Source: Semisulcospira habei | Taxonomy: Eukaryota; Mollusca; Gastropoda; Semisulcospiridae | Direction of reading: 5' to 3' | Length of the DNA: 64,000 bases | Assembly (NCBI GenBank): GCA_036245525.1 | Contig: BTPG01000003.1 | Location: 205,940,245 to 206,004,244 of the forward strand | Shown: positions 31,145 through 44,702 of the stretch, one piece after another | Layout of the letters: each line of letters opens with the position of its first letter | Numbering within the stretch: the stretch's first letter is position 1 | Position numbers and translations under genes: made by a program | The notes under the pieces: model-generated | Database searches by the model: none | What the model was told of the DNA's origin: nothing | The model's input: only the letters and a program-made list of their open reading frames with translations

Positions 31145-34100
31145 ATACGCACCCCAGGGGTCCGATGATAGTAGCTTTGACTAATGCAAATCCACTGCGC
31201 CACCGCGTGCGCGCTAGTGCCTATACTAAGCTCATGACAAAATACAAGGGTGGAAACGAAGACGCCCGCGACATTTTAGATGTGGCCGAAAGTATCCAAT
31301 CATGCACGGACCTCTTTCTCAACATTTAGAGTTGAACGTTAAACCCTTTAGTAGAGAGCCATTGTTTTCTGCCGTGTTTACTCTAAAGTCGAGGAGAATT
31401 ACTCGAAAAGATATTGACAACTGAGCAGTGTTTAAACCAGACTCCATTAAATTAGGCCTTTTTGGGCTGGGGGAAATATGTACCTATACTCCGTGAGCCA
31501 GTCTTGGCTACCGTGCACCCCCCCCCCCCTCCCTGCCCCTCACCCTCAATAAGATGGGTTTCAAAGTGTACCTTATGATGTCCTGAGATGTTTAAGCCAT
31601 GTTTCCCCTAAAATCTTTAGGAACACACCAGAGATATAGCCGATGGCGCAAGGGTACCCCCATTCATGCTCTTCACTGATCCTAAAGTGAGCTTCAGAAA
31701 CCTTTTCCTCTAAATAAATCAGAATTTATTACAGCGACCCAAATCAGGCAATATGATGTTAAGGCATACTGTCTGCATCCTCAGCAAAAGCAGAATAAAA
31801 AATATTGATGTGTGGCTCACAGTGATGGTATTTGTGCACCCAGTAGATGGCCATTTCCGCAAATCGAAGAAAAAAACATAATGTTTGATGCCCTCAGGAA
31901 ATTTTGTATACAACTGAGAGATCTTTTTTCTTAAAGGTTTTATTGGTAAAGGTAGAGTATCACAGTTACTCCCAACCTGATTGTATGATGCTGTGATGCA
32001 TTTAGGTTCACAGTGGCTGAATCTGCTGCCCTACCCCCATTTCATCAGTACGCATAAGAACGCTAAATGATCCAAAAAATTGCTTACGTCATATTCCTCC
32101 ATTTAAATGTTTTTGTTTCCAGTTTTTTTTTAAACAAAGTATGCACAGTGAGTATAAAAATCTGTGATCATTTCATTAACTTCAATGTGACCTAACAATT
32201 TAATTGTAACTATTTTGGATTAAAAACATAAAAAGGGGAGGGGGGAGTCTGTAGACAGGGGCTGCTGCTGAAGCTTTTACCGTCTGGATTTCAAGGCATG
32301 AATGATGATGTACTGATGGCTGAAAGACTTCCTTTTCAACAGAATTGCATGGTTGAAGTGAATGGCACACTCAGCAGTCTTGTCAAACTCAGGGAAGATG
32401 TATCTCAGGTAGGTGTCGTGTCTCCGAACCCTTTAATGTCCGTAAAATATGTGGAACATTGGACTGTATTCTGATCAAAATGTGACCAATCAATTTGTTT
32501 GCTGTTTGTTTATTGAAGAAAAAAACAAACAAATATGATAGACTGAATGAGTGAAACTATCTGATCTTTTAGGAGATATTTTACCTAGCGTAAGGCGGGT
32601 CTAGTATGGTCTTTCTTCTCATTTATTTTCGTTTAGAAATGTATAAATATGAATATGCTTAATACAGTCTCATGGTTCCTCCCAATGTTAAGAAATACTC
32701 CAGAATGTCACTGCATCAGGATAATGACACATGTTCTGCATCTTGTCAAGCCTGGCATGTTTGGTTGTGCAGGGAGTGTTTCATATTGTTGAAATATCTT
32801 GGTACCCCACTACTCGTCTGACCGAACTGGTGTTTGCTTGCACCAGGTTGTTGCTCTAATTGATGCCAATGTGGTCTCCACCAGTTTCCTCATCAGGGAC
32901 TTTTTTCCCGCAACTCTAGCTTCCATGGCTTCGATGTGAGGCCTCCACCGGAATCCAATAATTTATTTGTTGCCAGTAAAGTTGGCCTGTCTGTCTTTGG
33001 TACTGGAAGGTCTCCAGTTTTCAAGGTGATCTCTTCCATCTGATTGAAAGAGATGGTCTAGCACAGTTTGAGTGGAGATCTTTCATTCCAGCTGCTGACT
33101 ATTGGCAGCATACTGGATTCTGCAGGAGGCTATTTCAGTATGTTCTGCTGCATTCCACACGACAAAGTCATCCACATGGAGGATGTTCGACACGAACCTT
33201 GGTACTGCTGTACTGTACTGATGACATTAATGTAGACCAAGAACAGCATCAGACACATCACCTCCCTGAGGTAACCTTCCCTGAGTTTGACAAGACTGCT
33301 GAATGTGCCATTTACTACAGTCTTGCTGTTCTATTAATTTTTTTTTTAACGGCGGCCCCTCTTTACAGACGTTTTCCCCTTTTTATGCTTTAACAAAACA
33401 GAATTACAATTAAATTGATTACACATTGAAATTAATGAAATGATCACAAATTTTATGCTAGAATTGCATACTTTGTTAAGAAAACCGGCAACAAAACTAT
33501 TTAAACAGAGGAGTATGACATAATCAATTTTTAAGATCATTTTGCGTTGCTTTGCGTACTGGTAAAATGGGGGTAGAGCAGCATATTCAGCCACTGTGGC
33601 CTCTAAATGAATCACAGCATCATAAAATCAGGTTGGGAGTAACTGCGGTACTCTATCCTAACCAATGAAACCTAAAAAAACCCAAAAAACTATTGGTTGT
33701 ATACAAAATTTCTGGAGGCATCGGCTACAACGTATGTTTCCCAATTTGGCAATTTTAAATTGGAAAAAGCTATCATTCACCACAAAGGTATCATAAAGGA
33801 TGTCAACTTTCCTCATATTCGTGCACTTTATGCTCAAATTATTGAAACTTAATAGGTAAAGAGAGGTCAAAATGAAATGAAATAACTTTAATATATTTTT
33901 TTCTAATTAATTTTGTGTATTTTTACACCTTGGGTGTAGGTATACAAAATCAATTAATGAGGCAGTCATAGTGATCACAACATCACCTAGTCAAGTTTAT
34001 AATAATTGTGACATCCTGTTTTATTGATGTAAGCCTAAAAATGGACTGCCAGTGCTATAGAAAATGTCTGAAGGCATCTGCCACATTATTTTTGTCTCTT

Positions 34101-34202
34101 TTTGTGTGTGTGTGATTTTGAGGAAATGGCCATTTTACTGGGTGCACAAATACCTTCTCTGTGAGCCACAGATTCAATATAATTTTTATTCTTTTTTTTT
34201 TC

Positions 34203-34277
<75 letters not shown>

Positions 34278-35044
34278 AGGACGCAGAAGGTGTGCCTTAA
34301 CATAATAATGCCTGATTTGGGCTTTTGGAATGAATTCAGATTTATTTAGAGGAAAATGTTTCTCATGCTCATTTTAGCATCCGTGAAGAGCATGAATGGG
34401 GGTATCCTTGCGTCTTGTGTGTTCCTAAGGATTTTAGGGGAACATCGCTTAAACATCTCAGGACATATCAAGGTACACTTTGAAACCCATCTTATTGAGT
34501 ACTGGGGTGGGGTGGGGGGGAGGGGAGGGCGTGAAGGGGGGGGGGGGTGCACGGTACTTCGGGCTAGCTCTTGGACTACTAAAGCGACTGCTGCGTGCAG
34601 CCCGGGTCACAAGTTCACGTCGACAGTAAGACGCATTCTTTCTTTAATTTCATTTGATATGCTAATTTACATAAACCAATGAAAAATTAGCTTGCGGCAT
34701 ATTTTCGGCCTCATCTAAAACCCTAACTCAGATGTCTGCTATGGAACATGCTTGACTGTGCAAAAAGCCGTGATGCTAAACTATCAGTTTTGATCGGAGG
34801 ACAAGGCTGGTATAGATTTGTGGCAAAATATCTACCGAGTCTGTTCAGTTCGAGGTTTTAGGCGGATGGTTGCTTTGAGGGTTGAAAACTGCTCTGGAAT
34901 CACAGTGCTTCGTCGATTCGTGGGCGTCTTCGTTTCCACCCTTGTATTTTGTCTTGAGCTTAGTATAGGCGCTGGCGCGCACGCGGTGGCGCAGTGGATT
35001 TGCATTAGTCAAAGCTGCTATCATCGGACCACTATGATACGCAC
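31145..35044. mobile_element. Nested 3.9-kb foldback element (two inverted arms)
   Basis: The left arm (31,159 to about 32,400) recurs inverted at about 33,268-35,030. The outermost match is ggtccgatgatag then agctttgactaatgcaaatc. Further matched blocks: gggtttcaaagtgtacctt, cagtagatggccatttcc and gtgatcatttcattaa. The right arm has an internal duplication and a (TG)n tract (34,206-34,274). ATACGCAC occurs on both sides (31,145 and 35,037), each six bases from the arms, as a possible target duplication. No long intact ORF. A fragment FPEFDKTAECAI occurs in both arms near the centre. Confidence 0.75.
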
Positions 35045-35383
35045 ATACGTCGCTTCATGTCAAATGTACGTTCAGCAGCGAGATTAGCGCAACTAGACAT
35101 GACGTAATTTTTTAAAAATATTGTGTTACTTCAATTGTTATAGGTTTAGCCTGCCTGTCTTTGACATCATGGACATGCTGTTAAATTCACCCCACCGCGA
35201 GACGTCCGAAAAAGTCCCTTCTATAAATAGAAGGGACTTAAAAATAAAAGGTAGCACAGAAAAAAATTCATGTATGCCTGTCTTGTTTTTCTTCATGACT
35301 CTTTTTATTCTTCTGCAATGCCCCTTAAACCAAAATTGTGCTATTTCTGTCCTAATGCAGCATTTTGTTTTCTTTCTGTCCAG

Positions 35384-37600
35384 TTCGATGAACCTGAGAG
35401 TGCAAGCTCATGTGAAGACAGTGAAGACAGTGATGACGATGACTTTGTTCCTGGCTCGAGTTCACATGATTCAGACTGCATGCCGCCCTCAATCTCTGGG
35501 AACTCTGACACAGACAGTATTGTATTTCCTTTGTTAGATTTAAAAGTGGCAGGTTCAGGGTGGGGAGGTGTTAGTGAAGCAAGCACCAGCACTGTGCATG
35601 CAAACTCATCGGAATAAAAAGCCAGTGATGACAAGGACTTTCTTCCCGGCTCGAGTTCACAGGATTCAGACTGCGTGCCGCCATCAATCTCTGGGAACTG
35701 TGACACAGACAGTATTGTATTTCCTCTGTTAGATTTGACAGTGGCAGGTTCAGGGTGGGGAGGTGTTAGTGAAGCAAGTACCAGCAAGGTGCAGTTTGCA
35801 GAAACTGGTGAATTAGGGGGTGGCAATGAGAATGTGGATAGGCAGAAGGAACATGACGTTGGGGGTGGGGAAAGAGGGCTTACAGAAGAAACAGGTGTGC
35901 ACTTGTCACAGAGAAGGGAAGGAAAGTACAAATGGGACAAGAAACATGCATGCAAATTGTGTAGCAAGCTTGTCTTGAAAATGAGCATTTTGTCAATGAA
36001 AAATGGGACACAAGAAAGGCGTCGAGCATGGATAAGACTGCAAGACCAGGGAGATTACATGCATAACATTGCAGTTCATGAAAAAAAAAACAGGGTGTTT
36101 GATTCCTAAGTATCGCACCAAAAGCAGTACGGTGAAAGACCTTCTTGCATGTAGCCATTGCAAAGGGCTCTATCAACAACAAAAAAAGCTGATCTCTGTA
36201 CACTCAAAACATTGCTGTCAGAAACCAGGAGAGTTTCATTTCACTAAAAGAGGTGAGGCGGCAAGGCTTGGGAGGCTAATGCTTCCAATACCTTTAGACG
36301 TTGACTCTTCCTTCTATTATAAGGTATTAGCCAGACAGAGATGATGAGATAAGCCGTCTCATCAAAACTGACCCCTTGCTTCTTGAGTATGGAAAGAGGT
36401 TATTTGACCACAGGAACACTGAAGAACACACGGCTGGACAAATAAGTTCCAGGATGCGGGAGTTGGGGAGACTATTAAAGACTCTCAGAGTGATGTCAGA
36501 AATGAAAATCGCCAGTTTCAATGCTGTGATCAATTCAGCTAACTTTGATCATGTTGTCCTGGCTGTAAAAGAGCTAGCAGAATTTGATGAGGACACACAT
36601 CAGTTCAAAAAAGGTAATCTCGCAATGCGCATGGGCCATGCCTTGAAAAAATGTTCACAGATCAGTCACAGGCATCCAAACAGCTTGGGCTGGGTTCAGA
36701 TGAGATGTGGCTGCTCGAGCTCACTGAGGCTGAACGGTTTGGCTCTGTCTTTACCGGGGACTGGTATGATTGTGTGTCAGCTACAGCAGCCCAGTCGGTT
36801 GGGAAAATGACGATGAACAAACCCAAGCTCATCCCATCATGTGAAGATGTTAGCAAAGTTCAAAAGCTGCTTGAGACAAGGATGGTTTCGGAAGATTATC
36901 CGACAGTGGTTAAAGCAACTCTTTGTGCCATATCACTTTTCAACAGAAAACGAGGGGGAGAACTTCAGAGAAGAAGGCATCAGACTTCAAGAATGCTAAG
37001 ATTGGAATGGTCACCAATCAAGATATCTTGAAAGGTCTCACAGAGGTTGAGAAGAAAATGGTGAATCATTTTCAGCGAGTGGAAATCAGAGGCAAGTTTA
37101 ATAGGAGTGTTCCCATTTTGCTGACAAAGAAGATGATGGCAACTGTGGACAGAATCCTTCAAATGAGGCAATCAGTGCCAGCTCTAGCTAGTTCCCAGTA
37201 CATCTTTGCCACACCTTCTGGTCAGAGGCCTTACAGAGGCCATGATGTTCTAAAGGAACGTACGAGTGTCAAACCCAGCCATGTTCACATTTACTCAGTT
37301 ATGGAAGCAGGTTGCAACGTTGGCTCAGTCAATGGCCGTCTCAGAGTTGGATCAGGATCAGCTGGCAGATTTTCTTGGTCATGATATTCGGGAACATCGC
37401 CATATCTACCGCCAACCTCAAGACGTCCTCCAAAAGGCAAAAGTGGCGAAGATTCTTATGTCAGTTAACAAAGGGATGACAGATTTTGAGAGTTGCATTA
37501 GAGATGAGTTGGGTGATGAAGAGATTGGTTTGACAATGAAGACACATCAGAAACTTGCAGAGAGGTCTCTGGGAAAACAGCACCTGTAAATGAAGCAAGT
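35384..37600 (+). pseudogene. Zinc-finger plus tyrosine-recombinase-like protein, several frameshifts
   Basis: After the acceptor tctgtccag there is an acidic region with duplicated EDSDDDDFVPGSSSHDSD-type repeats and then Cys/His clusters (KHACKLCSKLVLKMS, CSHCKGLYQQQKKLISVHSK). A helical region follows, and a C-terminal section with LADFLGHDIREHRHIYRQP, the LGH...Y pattern of tyrosine recombinases. The position corresponding to the HxxR arginine reads QLWKQVATLAQ, so that residue seems lost. Frames change near 36,100, 36,330, 36,650, 36,950 and 37,280. I call it Crypton-like or a related YR transposase; a profile search is needed. Confidence 0.6.
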
Positions 37601-37924
37601 ACCAAGTCAACAACACAGGAATCAATGAGCATGACAGAGAAAAAAATGCCCAGAGCCTGATGAAAATCTAGATAGTTTTGATGATGACAGTACTGCGTCA
37701 GCTCCTGTTCGAAAGAAAGCTAGATTTTCAAGGAAACCATGGGGGAAAGCTGAAGAGAAAGCTGTTCAAACTCGTTTCAAGACACACCTTGTCATGAACA
37801 AACTTCCTCAAAAGGCCGAGATAGAGCAGGCAATTGCAGAAGAGCCCGTACTTAGACATAGACACTAGACAAACATTAAGGATTACATCCGCAACAGACT
37901 GAAAAAGTTACAAAAGAAATGAAT

Positions 37925-38224
37925 TGAGATGTTTTCTTACGCATCACACACACAGTGCAGGTGTTCTCTGTGAAGTTACTTTTGATAACAATCACACATG
38001 TCAGAAAAGGCAATAAAATCGCATGACAGATTGGCCTTTTAATGGTGTTATAGGACGAATTCCTTTCATTGAAGAATAAAGCTTTTGTTAAAATCGTGGG
38101 GTTCTAATTATCTGTAACAAAACATAAATGATAATAGAAGCAGACGACCGTAGCAGGGAGCATCTAAATTAAAGATTGTGCTGAATAAGTACACTTGGGC
38201 GTGCTCTGAAATGAAATGGGCATG
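37925..38224 (-). repeat. Element B right terminal inverted repeat
   Basis: Reverse complement of the left repeat (ggcgtgctctgaaatgaaat at its outer end). Confidence 0.75.
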
Positions 38225-38480
38225 ATATACTGTAAAAACACTTAGCTTTGCAACTCCAGCGACTCGGGACAAACACAAGATAATAAAACAATTTTCAACA
38301 AATGATTTATTACAAGAGTCTCATGATTGTGTTGGTTGTTACTATAAGGTACACTTGCATGCTATGCATTCTTTCAAAAGTCCGCCGTGAGATGGCCTTA
38401 GTTGCCTGCTCGGAGTTAAACTCAACTAACGAACTAACTAACTCTTTCAAAAGTCACATGAAGCATAAACTTTAGCGGAG
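38225..38480. other. No gene seen
   Basis: AT-rich intron sequence; atttattacaagagt also occurs at 3,650 after copy A. Confidence 0.5.
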
Positions 38481-38504
38481 TTGGTATACCTCGCCCTGAA
38501 CCTA

Positions 38505-40510
38505 AAGACAGTGATGATGAGGACTTTGTTCCCGGCTTCAGACTGCGTGCCGCCCTCAATCTCTGGGAACTCTGACACAGACAGTATTGTATTTTCAAAC
38601 AGCTTGGGCTTGATTTTAAATTACATCATAAGTCTATAATGTATAAATGTATATTCCCTTTGACGTCAATCATGTCTGGCGTGATCCAGGTCGGAAGATA
38701 TCTTCTTGATTTCTTTTACGAAAATAGTGGAGGAATGAAAACAAATACGTTATTGGTAGCAGGTGCTTGCTGCACGGATCCCTGCGACCAATAACTTATA
38801 TTGTAGCCCTCTTCGTGATGCATCTTGGATGCGAGGTTTGTCCTAGTAAAGATCACCAAAACGTTCTAAAGTAAAAGGTTACTTCGTGTTGTTTGAAACA
38901 ACAAGCACACTCAGTACTGGAGAAGGCAAGTCATGATTTATTTTAAATTACATCATAAGTCTATTATGTCTAAATGTATATTCCTTTGACGTCAGTCATG
39001 TCTGGCCTGATCCAGATCGGAAGATGTGGGAGATTACATGCATAACATTGCAGCTCGTGAAAAGAAATCATCGTTGTTTGATTCCTAAGCATCGCACCGA
39101 AAGCAGTACGGTGGAAGACCTTCTTGCATGTAGCCATTGCCAAGGGCTGTATCAAAAAAAGCTGGTCTCGGTACACTCAAAACATTGCTGTCAGAAACCA
39201 GGAGAGTTTCAGTTCACTAAAAGAGGTGACGCAAGCAAGACTTTGGAGGCTAATGCTTCCAATACCTTTAGATGGTGACTCTTCCTTCTATCATAAGGTA
39301 TTAGCCAGACAGAGAGATGATGCGATAAGCCATCTCATCAGAACTGACCCCTTGCTTCTTGAGTATGGAAAGAGGTTATTTGACCGCAGGGACATTGAAG
39401 AATACACAGCTGGACAAATAAGTTCCAGGATGCGGAGAGTTGGGGAGACTATTAAAGACTCTCAGAGTGATGTCAGATATGAAAATCGCCAGTTTCAATG
39501 CTGTGATCAATTCAGCTAGCTTTGATCTTGTTGTCCTGGCTGTAAAAGAGCTAGCAGAATTTGATGAGGACACACATCAGTTCAAGAAAAGGCAATCTCG
39601 CAATGCGCATAGGCCATGTCTTGAAAAAATGTTCACAGATCAAACAGTCACAGGCATCCAAACAGCTTGGGCTTGGTTTTAAATTACAGCATAAGTCTAT
39701 TATGTATAAATGTATATTCTCTTTGACGTTAGTCATGTCTGACCTGATTCAGGTCGGAAGATGTCTTTTACGAAAATAGTGGAGCGATGTAAACAAATAC
39801 GTTATTGGTAGCAGGTGCTAGCTGCACAGACCACTGCCACCAATAACTTATATTGTAGCCCTCTTCGTGATGCATCTTCGATGCGAGTTTTGTCCTAGTA
39901 AAGATCACCAAAACGTTCTAAAGTAAAAGGTTACATAGTGTTGTTTGAAACAACAAGCACACTCAGTACTGGAGATGGCAACGTTGTGATATATTTTAAA
40001 TTACATCATAAGTCTATTAGGTCTAAATGTATATTCCTTTGACGTCAGTCATGTCCGGCCTGATCCAGGTCGGAAGATGTCTTCTTGATTTCTTTTACGA
40101 AAATAGTGGAGGAATGAAAACAAATACGTTATTGGTAGCAGGTGCTTGCCGCACGGACCCCTGCGACCAATAACTTATATTGTAGCCCTCTTCGTGATGC
40201 ATCTTGGATGCGAGTTTTGTCCTAGTAAAGATCACCAAAACGTTCTAAAGTAAAAGAGTACTTAGTGTTGTTCGAAACAACAAGCACACTCAGTACTGGA
40301 GACGGCAGCGTCATGATTTATTTTAAATTACATCATAAGTCTATTATGTCTAAATGTATATTCCTTTGACGGCAGTCATGTCTGGCCTGATCCAGGTCAG
40401 AAGATGTCTTCTTGATTTCTTTTATGAAAATAGTGGAGGAATGAAAACAAATACGTTTTTGGTAGCAGGTGCATGCCACACGGACACCTGCGACCAATAA
40501 CTTATATTGT
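38505..40510 (+). repeat. 325-bp tandem array fused to recombinase-gene fragments
   Basis: Units begin ttaaattacatcataagtct at about 38,618, 38,941, 39,679, 39,996 and 40,322. Each contains acaaatacgttattggtagc and gtcctagtaaagatcacc. The second unit is interrupted by recombinase-gene sequence (39,025-39,678). The first is preceded by a rearranged fragment (38,505-38,615). Both fragments join the array at the same point, after aaacagcttgggcttg. Confidence 0.85.
39025..39678 (+). pseudogene. Fragment of the zinc-finger/recombinase-like gene inside the tandem array
   Basis: Matches 36,050-36,690 of element B (CSHCQGLYQKKLVSVHSKHC, then AVINSASFDLVVLAVKELAE). It is bounded on both sides by tandem-array sequence. 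Confidence 0.8.
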
Positions 40511-40714
40511 CGCCCTTGCTAGAACTCAGTATATTTCACCATTTTATGAATAGAGGCACAGAAGTCGCTGAAACCCTTTACGTCTCATAGCAAAAACTAG
40601 TTTTCGTCATCACAAAGTTGCGGGAAAAATGTTTGACTGCTCTTGATTGTTTGATTTGAGTTGTTTACAGACAATTACTATGATTTTATATGTATGCACC
40701 TTTGATGTGATTAA

Positions 40715-41680
<966 letters not shown>

Positions 41681-41724
41681 GAATTCGCGGCTGCAACAGA
41701 AAAGAAATGGGCCGAGTGCTCTAC

Positions 41725-41868
41725 CTGAAACTCCCTGTCAATCTTTGCATTCTCGCGGCGAGCGCTGATTGGCTGCCGGAAGACACTGTTGAACGAGTCA
41801 AAGGTCAGCAAACAGTCACGTGCAGTGTACGCCTCCAGAAGAACCTTGTGGAGAAACACATACTGCTC
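41725..41868 (-). CDS. RPTP exon: end of D1 and D1-D2 linker
   Basis: 144-bp exon bounded by tcgccag and TTCAG|gtagag. It encodes EQYVFLHKVLLEAYTARD, the classic end of a PTP domain, followed by the linker to D2. The next intron is 13.7 kb and filled with transposons. Confidence 0.92.
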
Positions 41869-41957
41869 CTGGCGACAAAAGACAAAATCCATCACACGCA
41901 GCAGTTTAAGTTCATAAGATTAACCCTGTTGAGAAATAGTGAACACGATCTGACTGC

Positions 41958-42017
41958 AAGAGGCACAACTCCTCATGAGCCCCCGCGATTGTGGGTGCTT
42001 CTGAGAATCGATGCCTC
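41958..42017. repeat. Hairpin repeat (gcaagaggcac family)
   Basis: gcaagaggcacaactcctca inverted to gagaatcgatgcctcttcc. A weaker relative lies at about 42,195-42,285. Confidence 0.7.
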
Positions 42018-42516
42018 TTCCTGAGACCATTCTGTATTCATGTTCCCTGGATGACTGTGGCAGATGGTTGTTGAGTAGGCACAGCCGTCAGAAACAAAAT
42101 ATGTTTACAGTGGCAGGGAAAATGTTAACGGAACAACTAACAGTCCTTGGGCCAGCATGTCCCATCTGCACACGACACTGGTTCTCCAAAGCGCTTGTAA
42201 CAGTAACGCATGACAAAGAGACACAATTCTCTTGGGTCAGACCTGCAGTAGCAGGGGCCCATGAGAATCTCTGCCTCTTGCTGACGTGCACTGGCCACAT
42301 TAATTTTACATCCCCACAGTCATATAAGATACAAATCCAACATCCGCTGTTATCTGAAATTGTGAACGATAAAAAAAAAGTCTTGCAGAAGGTTCGTGGT
42401 CAGGTTTCAATGTACATGTTGTTAAACTTCATTTTTAAAATATTATATCTCGTTGTCAATTACTATTTTGTGAAAGGAAAAGTTCAGTTGGATAGTACGA
42501 TTACAATAATGCTTAC

Positions 42517-42652
42517 GGATGCCTGCACCATGTAGCAGCGCTGCTGACGTAACTCGACCACGAACTCCTTCATGTTGATCCGACCTTCTTTGGTCACCTT
42601 GTCCATGGCGATGTCCAGGCCGATGAAAGTTCCTGTTCTACCCACGCCAGCA
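42517..42652 (-). CDS. RPTP D1 exon (catalytic P-loop)
   Basis: 136-bp exon bounded by tcttaacag and ATCC|gtaagc. It encodes AGVGRTGTFIGLDIAMDK, completing the HCxxGxxRT active site with the catalytic Cys in the preceding exon. D1 is predicted active. Confidence 0.94.
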
Positions 42653-43680
42653 CTGTTAAGACAAATGATGGGCAGTTGTGTATGACAAGTGTTTATATTT
42701 AATAAAGTATGCATATACAGTACGTAAATTTTATCCTCTGATATACTAGCGTAGCCTTACTCACAAACCATCCTACCTCTGCTGCCTTCGGTAATTACAT
42801 TTGGTACTTACATTAAGCCGAAAATACCGTCTCGAAAACGCTCAAGATTCACATCTGGGTAACTTGGTGTCCCGGAGGCACACAAATAATTACATACTAG
42901 TGAGAGGCTGAAGTAATCATACACCCCACTCAAGTTCAGGGCCTCCTATTATATATGGCATCCTGTCTCGGAAGACAATAGAGTATGCGCCTGCTGGGTC
43001 AGTCACTGGAGTGACCTCTCCAGTGCGCAAGCCTGGGCGAAGTGTATGGAGATTCTGGGATGCCCAGTCATCAAGATCCCCCTCTCGGCCTCGCTGATGT
43101 ATCCAAAGGAATGCAAAGCAGTACGTTTGGCACCAGTTTGGCTGCAGGAGCTGCCAGAACAGTGCGTGAATACCGGCAGCTGTCTGCCTTCGGCGCTCCA
43201 CTCCTGATTTGAAGGGTTTACTCCCCCACATTTGGCCGTTGGATCCAACCTGATCTCTTCCGTCCTCTAGCCGTTGGCTGTCAGAAACAGCTCATCCGCC
43301 TAGTGGTGCAATGTGAACACCACCCCATCACGTGGTTTAGCCCACCAGCTGAGGTGGTTTGCCAGGGTGTGGCACTTGGAGACAGCACGTTAGAGATTAA
43401 GGAGATGGATGAGGACCAGTGATGCCCGTCCGTCTTATGTAGGACGCAGCTGCCGAACAGCAAAGGTACTACCTCTATCCAGATCCCCCTACACCCTCCT
43501 ATTACCTGACTGTTATTTCCAGGTTTCGAAACTAAAGATGTTAACGGTTACAATCATAGGTTACCATTTCGACCGGTTACCCTTAATATGATTATAGATA
43601 CAAAGTATCAAATAGATGAATTTGGAAAAAAAATAACACTTTCAAAGGCATAAGAATTTGCATAAATTATTATGACGTAC
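42653..43680. other. RPTP intron, no gene recognised
   Basis: Between the WPD-loop and P-loop exons. Moderately GC-rich stretch 42,930-43,480 with no domain found in any frame; possibly an old non-coding repeat. Confidence 0.5.
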
Positions 43681-43829
43681 CTGCAGTGTATGAGAATGGG
43701 GACCGATGGTGCGTCCCGCGTCTTGGAGCGAACGAAGTGCCAGAAGCTGACCAGGGCGGTGGTGGAGGGCGCTCCGTGGTCAGGCCACGTTACGTAGTGA
43801 TACTGGACCACACCACGTTCATCACGGCT
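43681..43829 (-). CDS. RPTP D1 exon (WPD loop)
   Basis: 149-bp exon bounded by ttgtttag and TGCAG|gtacgt. It encodes VVQYHYVTWPDHGAP with the general-acid Asp of the WPD loop, and ends at ILIHC, the start of the catalytic P-loop. Confidence 0.93.
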
Positions 43830-44045
43830 CTAAACAAATAGTTCAGTGTATCAAACCATGACCCTGGAGCACAGAACTCAGGATACACAAGACGCGTTGT
43901 ACGAATGTACGATTTCATTAAAAAAAAAAAATGTCGCTGACCACCCCTCTCTCCGCATCCGACCTCCCATCACCTGAAAAAAATGAGAAAGACTCCAAGA
44001 AAAAGTGTCAGTAGAAAAAGGTGGTAGAGAAGGGGGAGCACTCAC

Positions 44046-44174
44046 ACCAGTTCTTTTCATGGTGAAAGGTCTGATGTCAAAATTGGCGCGACTCTCTGTG
44101 TCCTGGCTAGCGATGGTGATGGGGCCGTGAGTCACAATTTTCCCCTTTTGTGGCCAGTACTCGTAGCATTTATC
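44046..44174 (-). CDS. RPTP D1 exon (KCYEYWP)
   Basis: 129-bp exon bounded by tttgatgcag and TGGT|gtgagt. It encodes DKCYEYWPQKGKIVTHG, the conserved KCxxYWP motif and following strands. Confidence 0.9.
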
Positions 44175-44536
44175 CTGCATCAAACGGCAAGTTTCAAAAT
44201 CGCTCAAACTTAGCATAATAAATATAAATATTATGATTGTGACCAGCCTGCTTCAACTATACACAATATACAAAGTTCTACAGAGAGATACATGTAATGA
44301 GACAGCTATAAAGCCTACCCCCCCCCCCCCCCCTCCAAAAAAAAAAACCACAAAAACAACAACAAAAACACAAAACAACAACAACAAAAAGCCCCAACCA
44401 AAATAAAACAACAAACAAACAAACAAACAAAAAAAAAACAGACAAACAAACAAACAAACAAGCAAACACACAAACAATCAACACTGTGGAATAATTACTA
44501 GCGAACATTACTTGATCTTGTGTTAGGACAACATTA

Positions 44537-44702
44537 TAGTTATTGGTAGCAGGAATTTTCTACATGGACCCTTGTAGGCCTGAGGGAGGTCAAAGTAACC
44601 ATTGTACTCCAAAGGCCCGAGGCCTGAGGAGTACAATGGTTACCTTGACCTCTCGAAGTTCTACAAGTGTCCGTGTAGCAAGCCCCTGACGCCAATAACG
44701 TA
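44537..44702. repeat. Imperfect palindrome related to the tandem-array core
   Basis: gtaaccattgtactcc and ggagtacaatggttac are perfect arms (44,597-44,643). The outer arms ttattggtagcaggaat and cgccaataacgta resemble the ttattggtagcagg...ccaataactta motif of the 38.6-40.5 kb array. Confidence 0.75.

Larger units (their letters stand above)
28716..38224 (+). mobile_element. Copy B: TIR-bearing element with zinc-finger/tyrosine-recombinase-like gene, interrupted by a nested palindrome
   Basis: The left end catgcccattttcatttaag and right end (reverse complement) catgcccatttcatttcaga begin about 260-330 bp of inverted repeat. The repeats share ccccacgattttaac, gaaaggaattcgtc and ggccaatctgtcatgcgatt. 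Inside are a spliced coding exon (30,320-30,544), a nested inverted-repeat element (about 31,150-35,045) and the main coding region (35,384-37,600). No clear target duplication is visible. Confidence 0.7.

Noticed and set aside
35121..35537. A plus-strand frame across 35,121-35,537 as an independent gene
   Set aside because: It overlaps the acceptor and acidic start of the recombinase-like gene in another frame and shows no domain.
42930..43480. Possible SINE or gene fragment in the P-loop intron
   Set aside because: No tRNA-like promoter boxes, tail, target duplication or coding domain could be shown.
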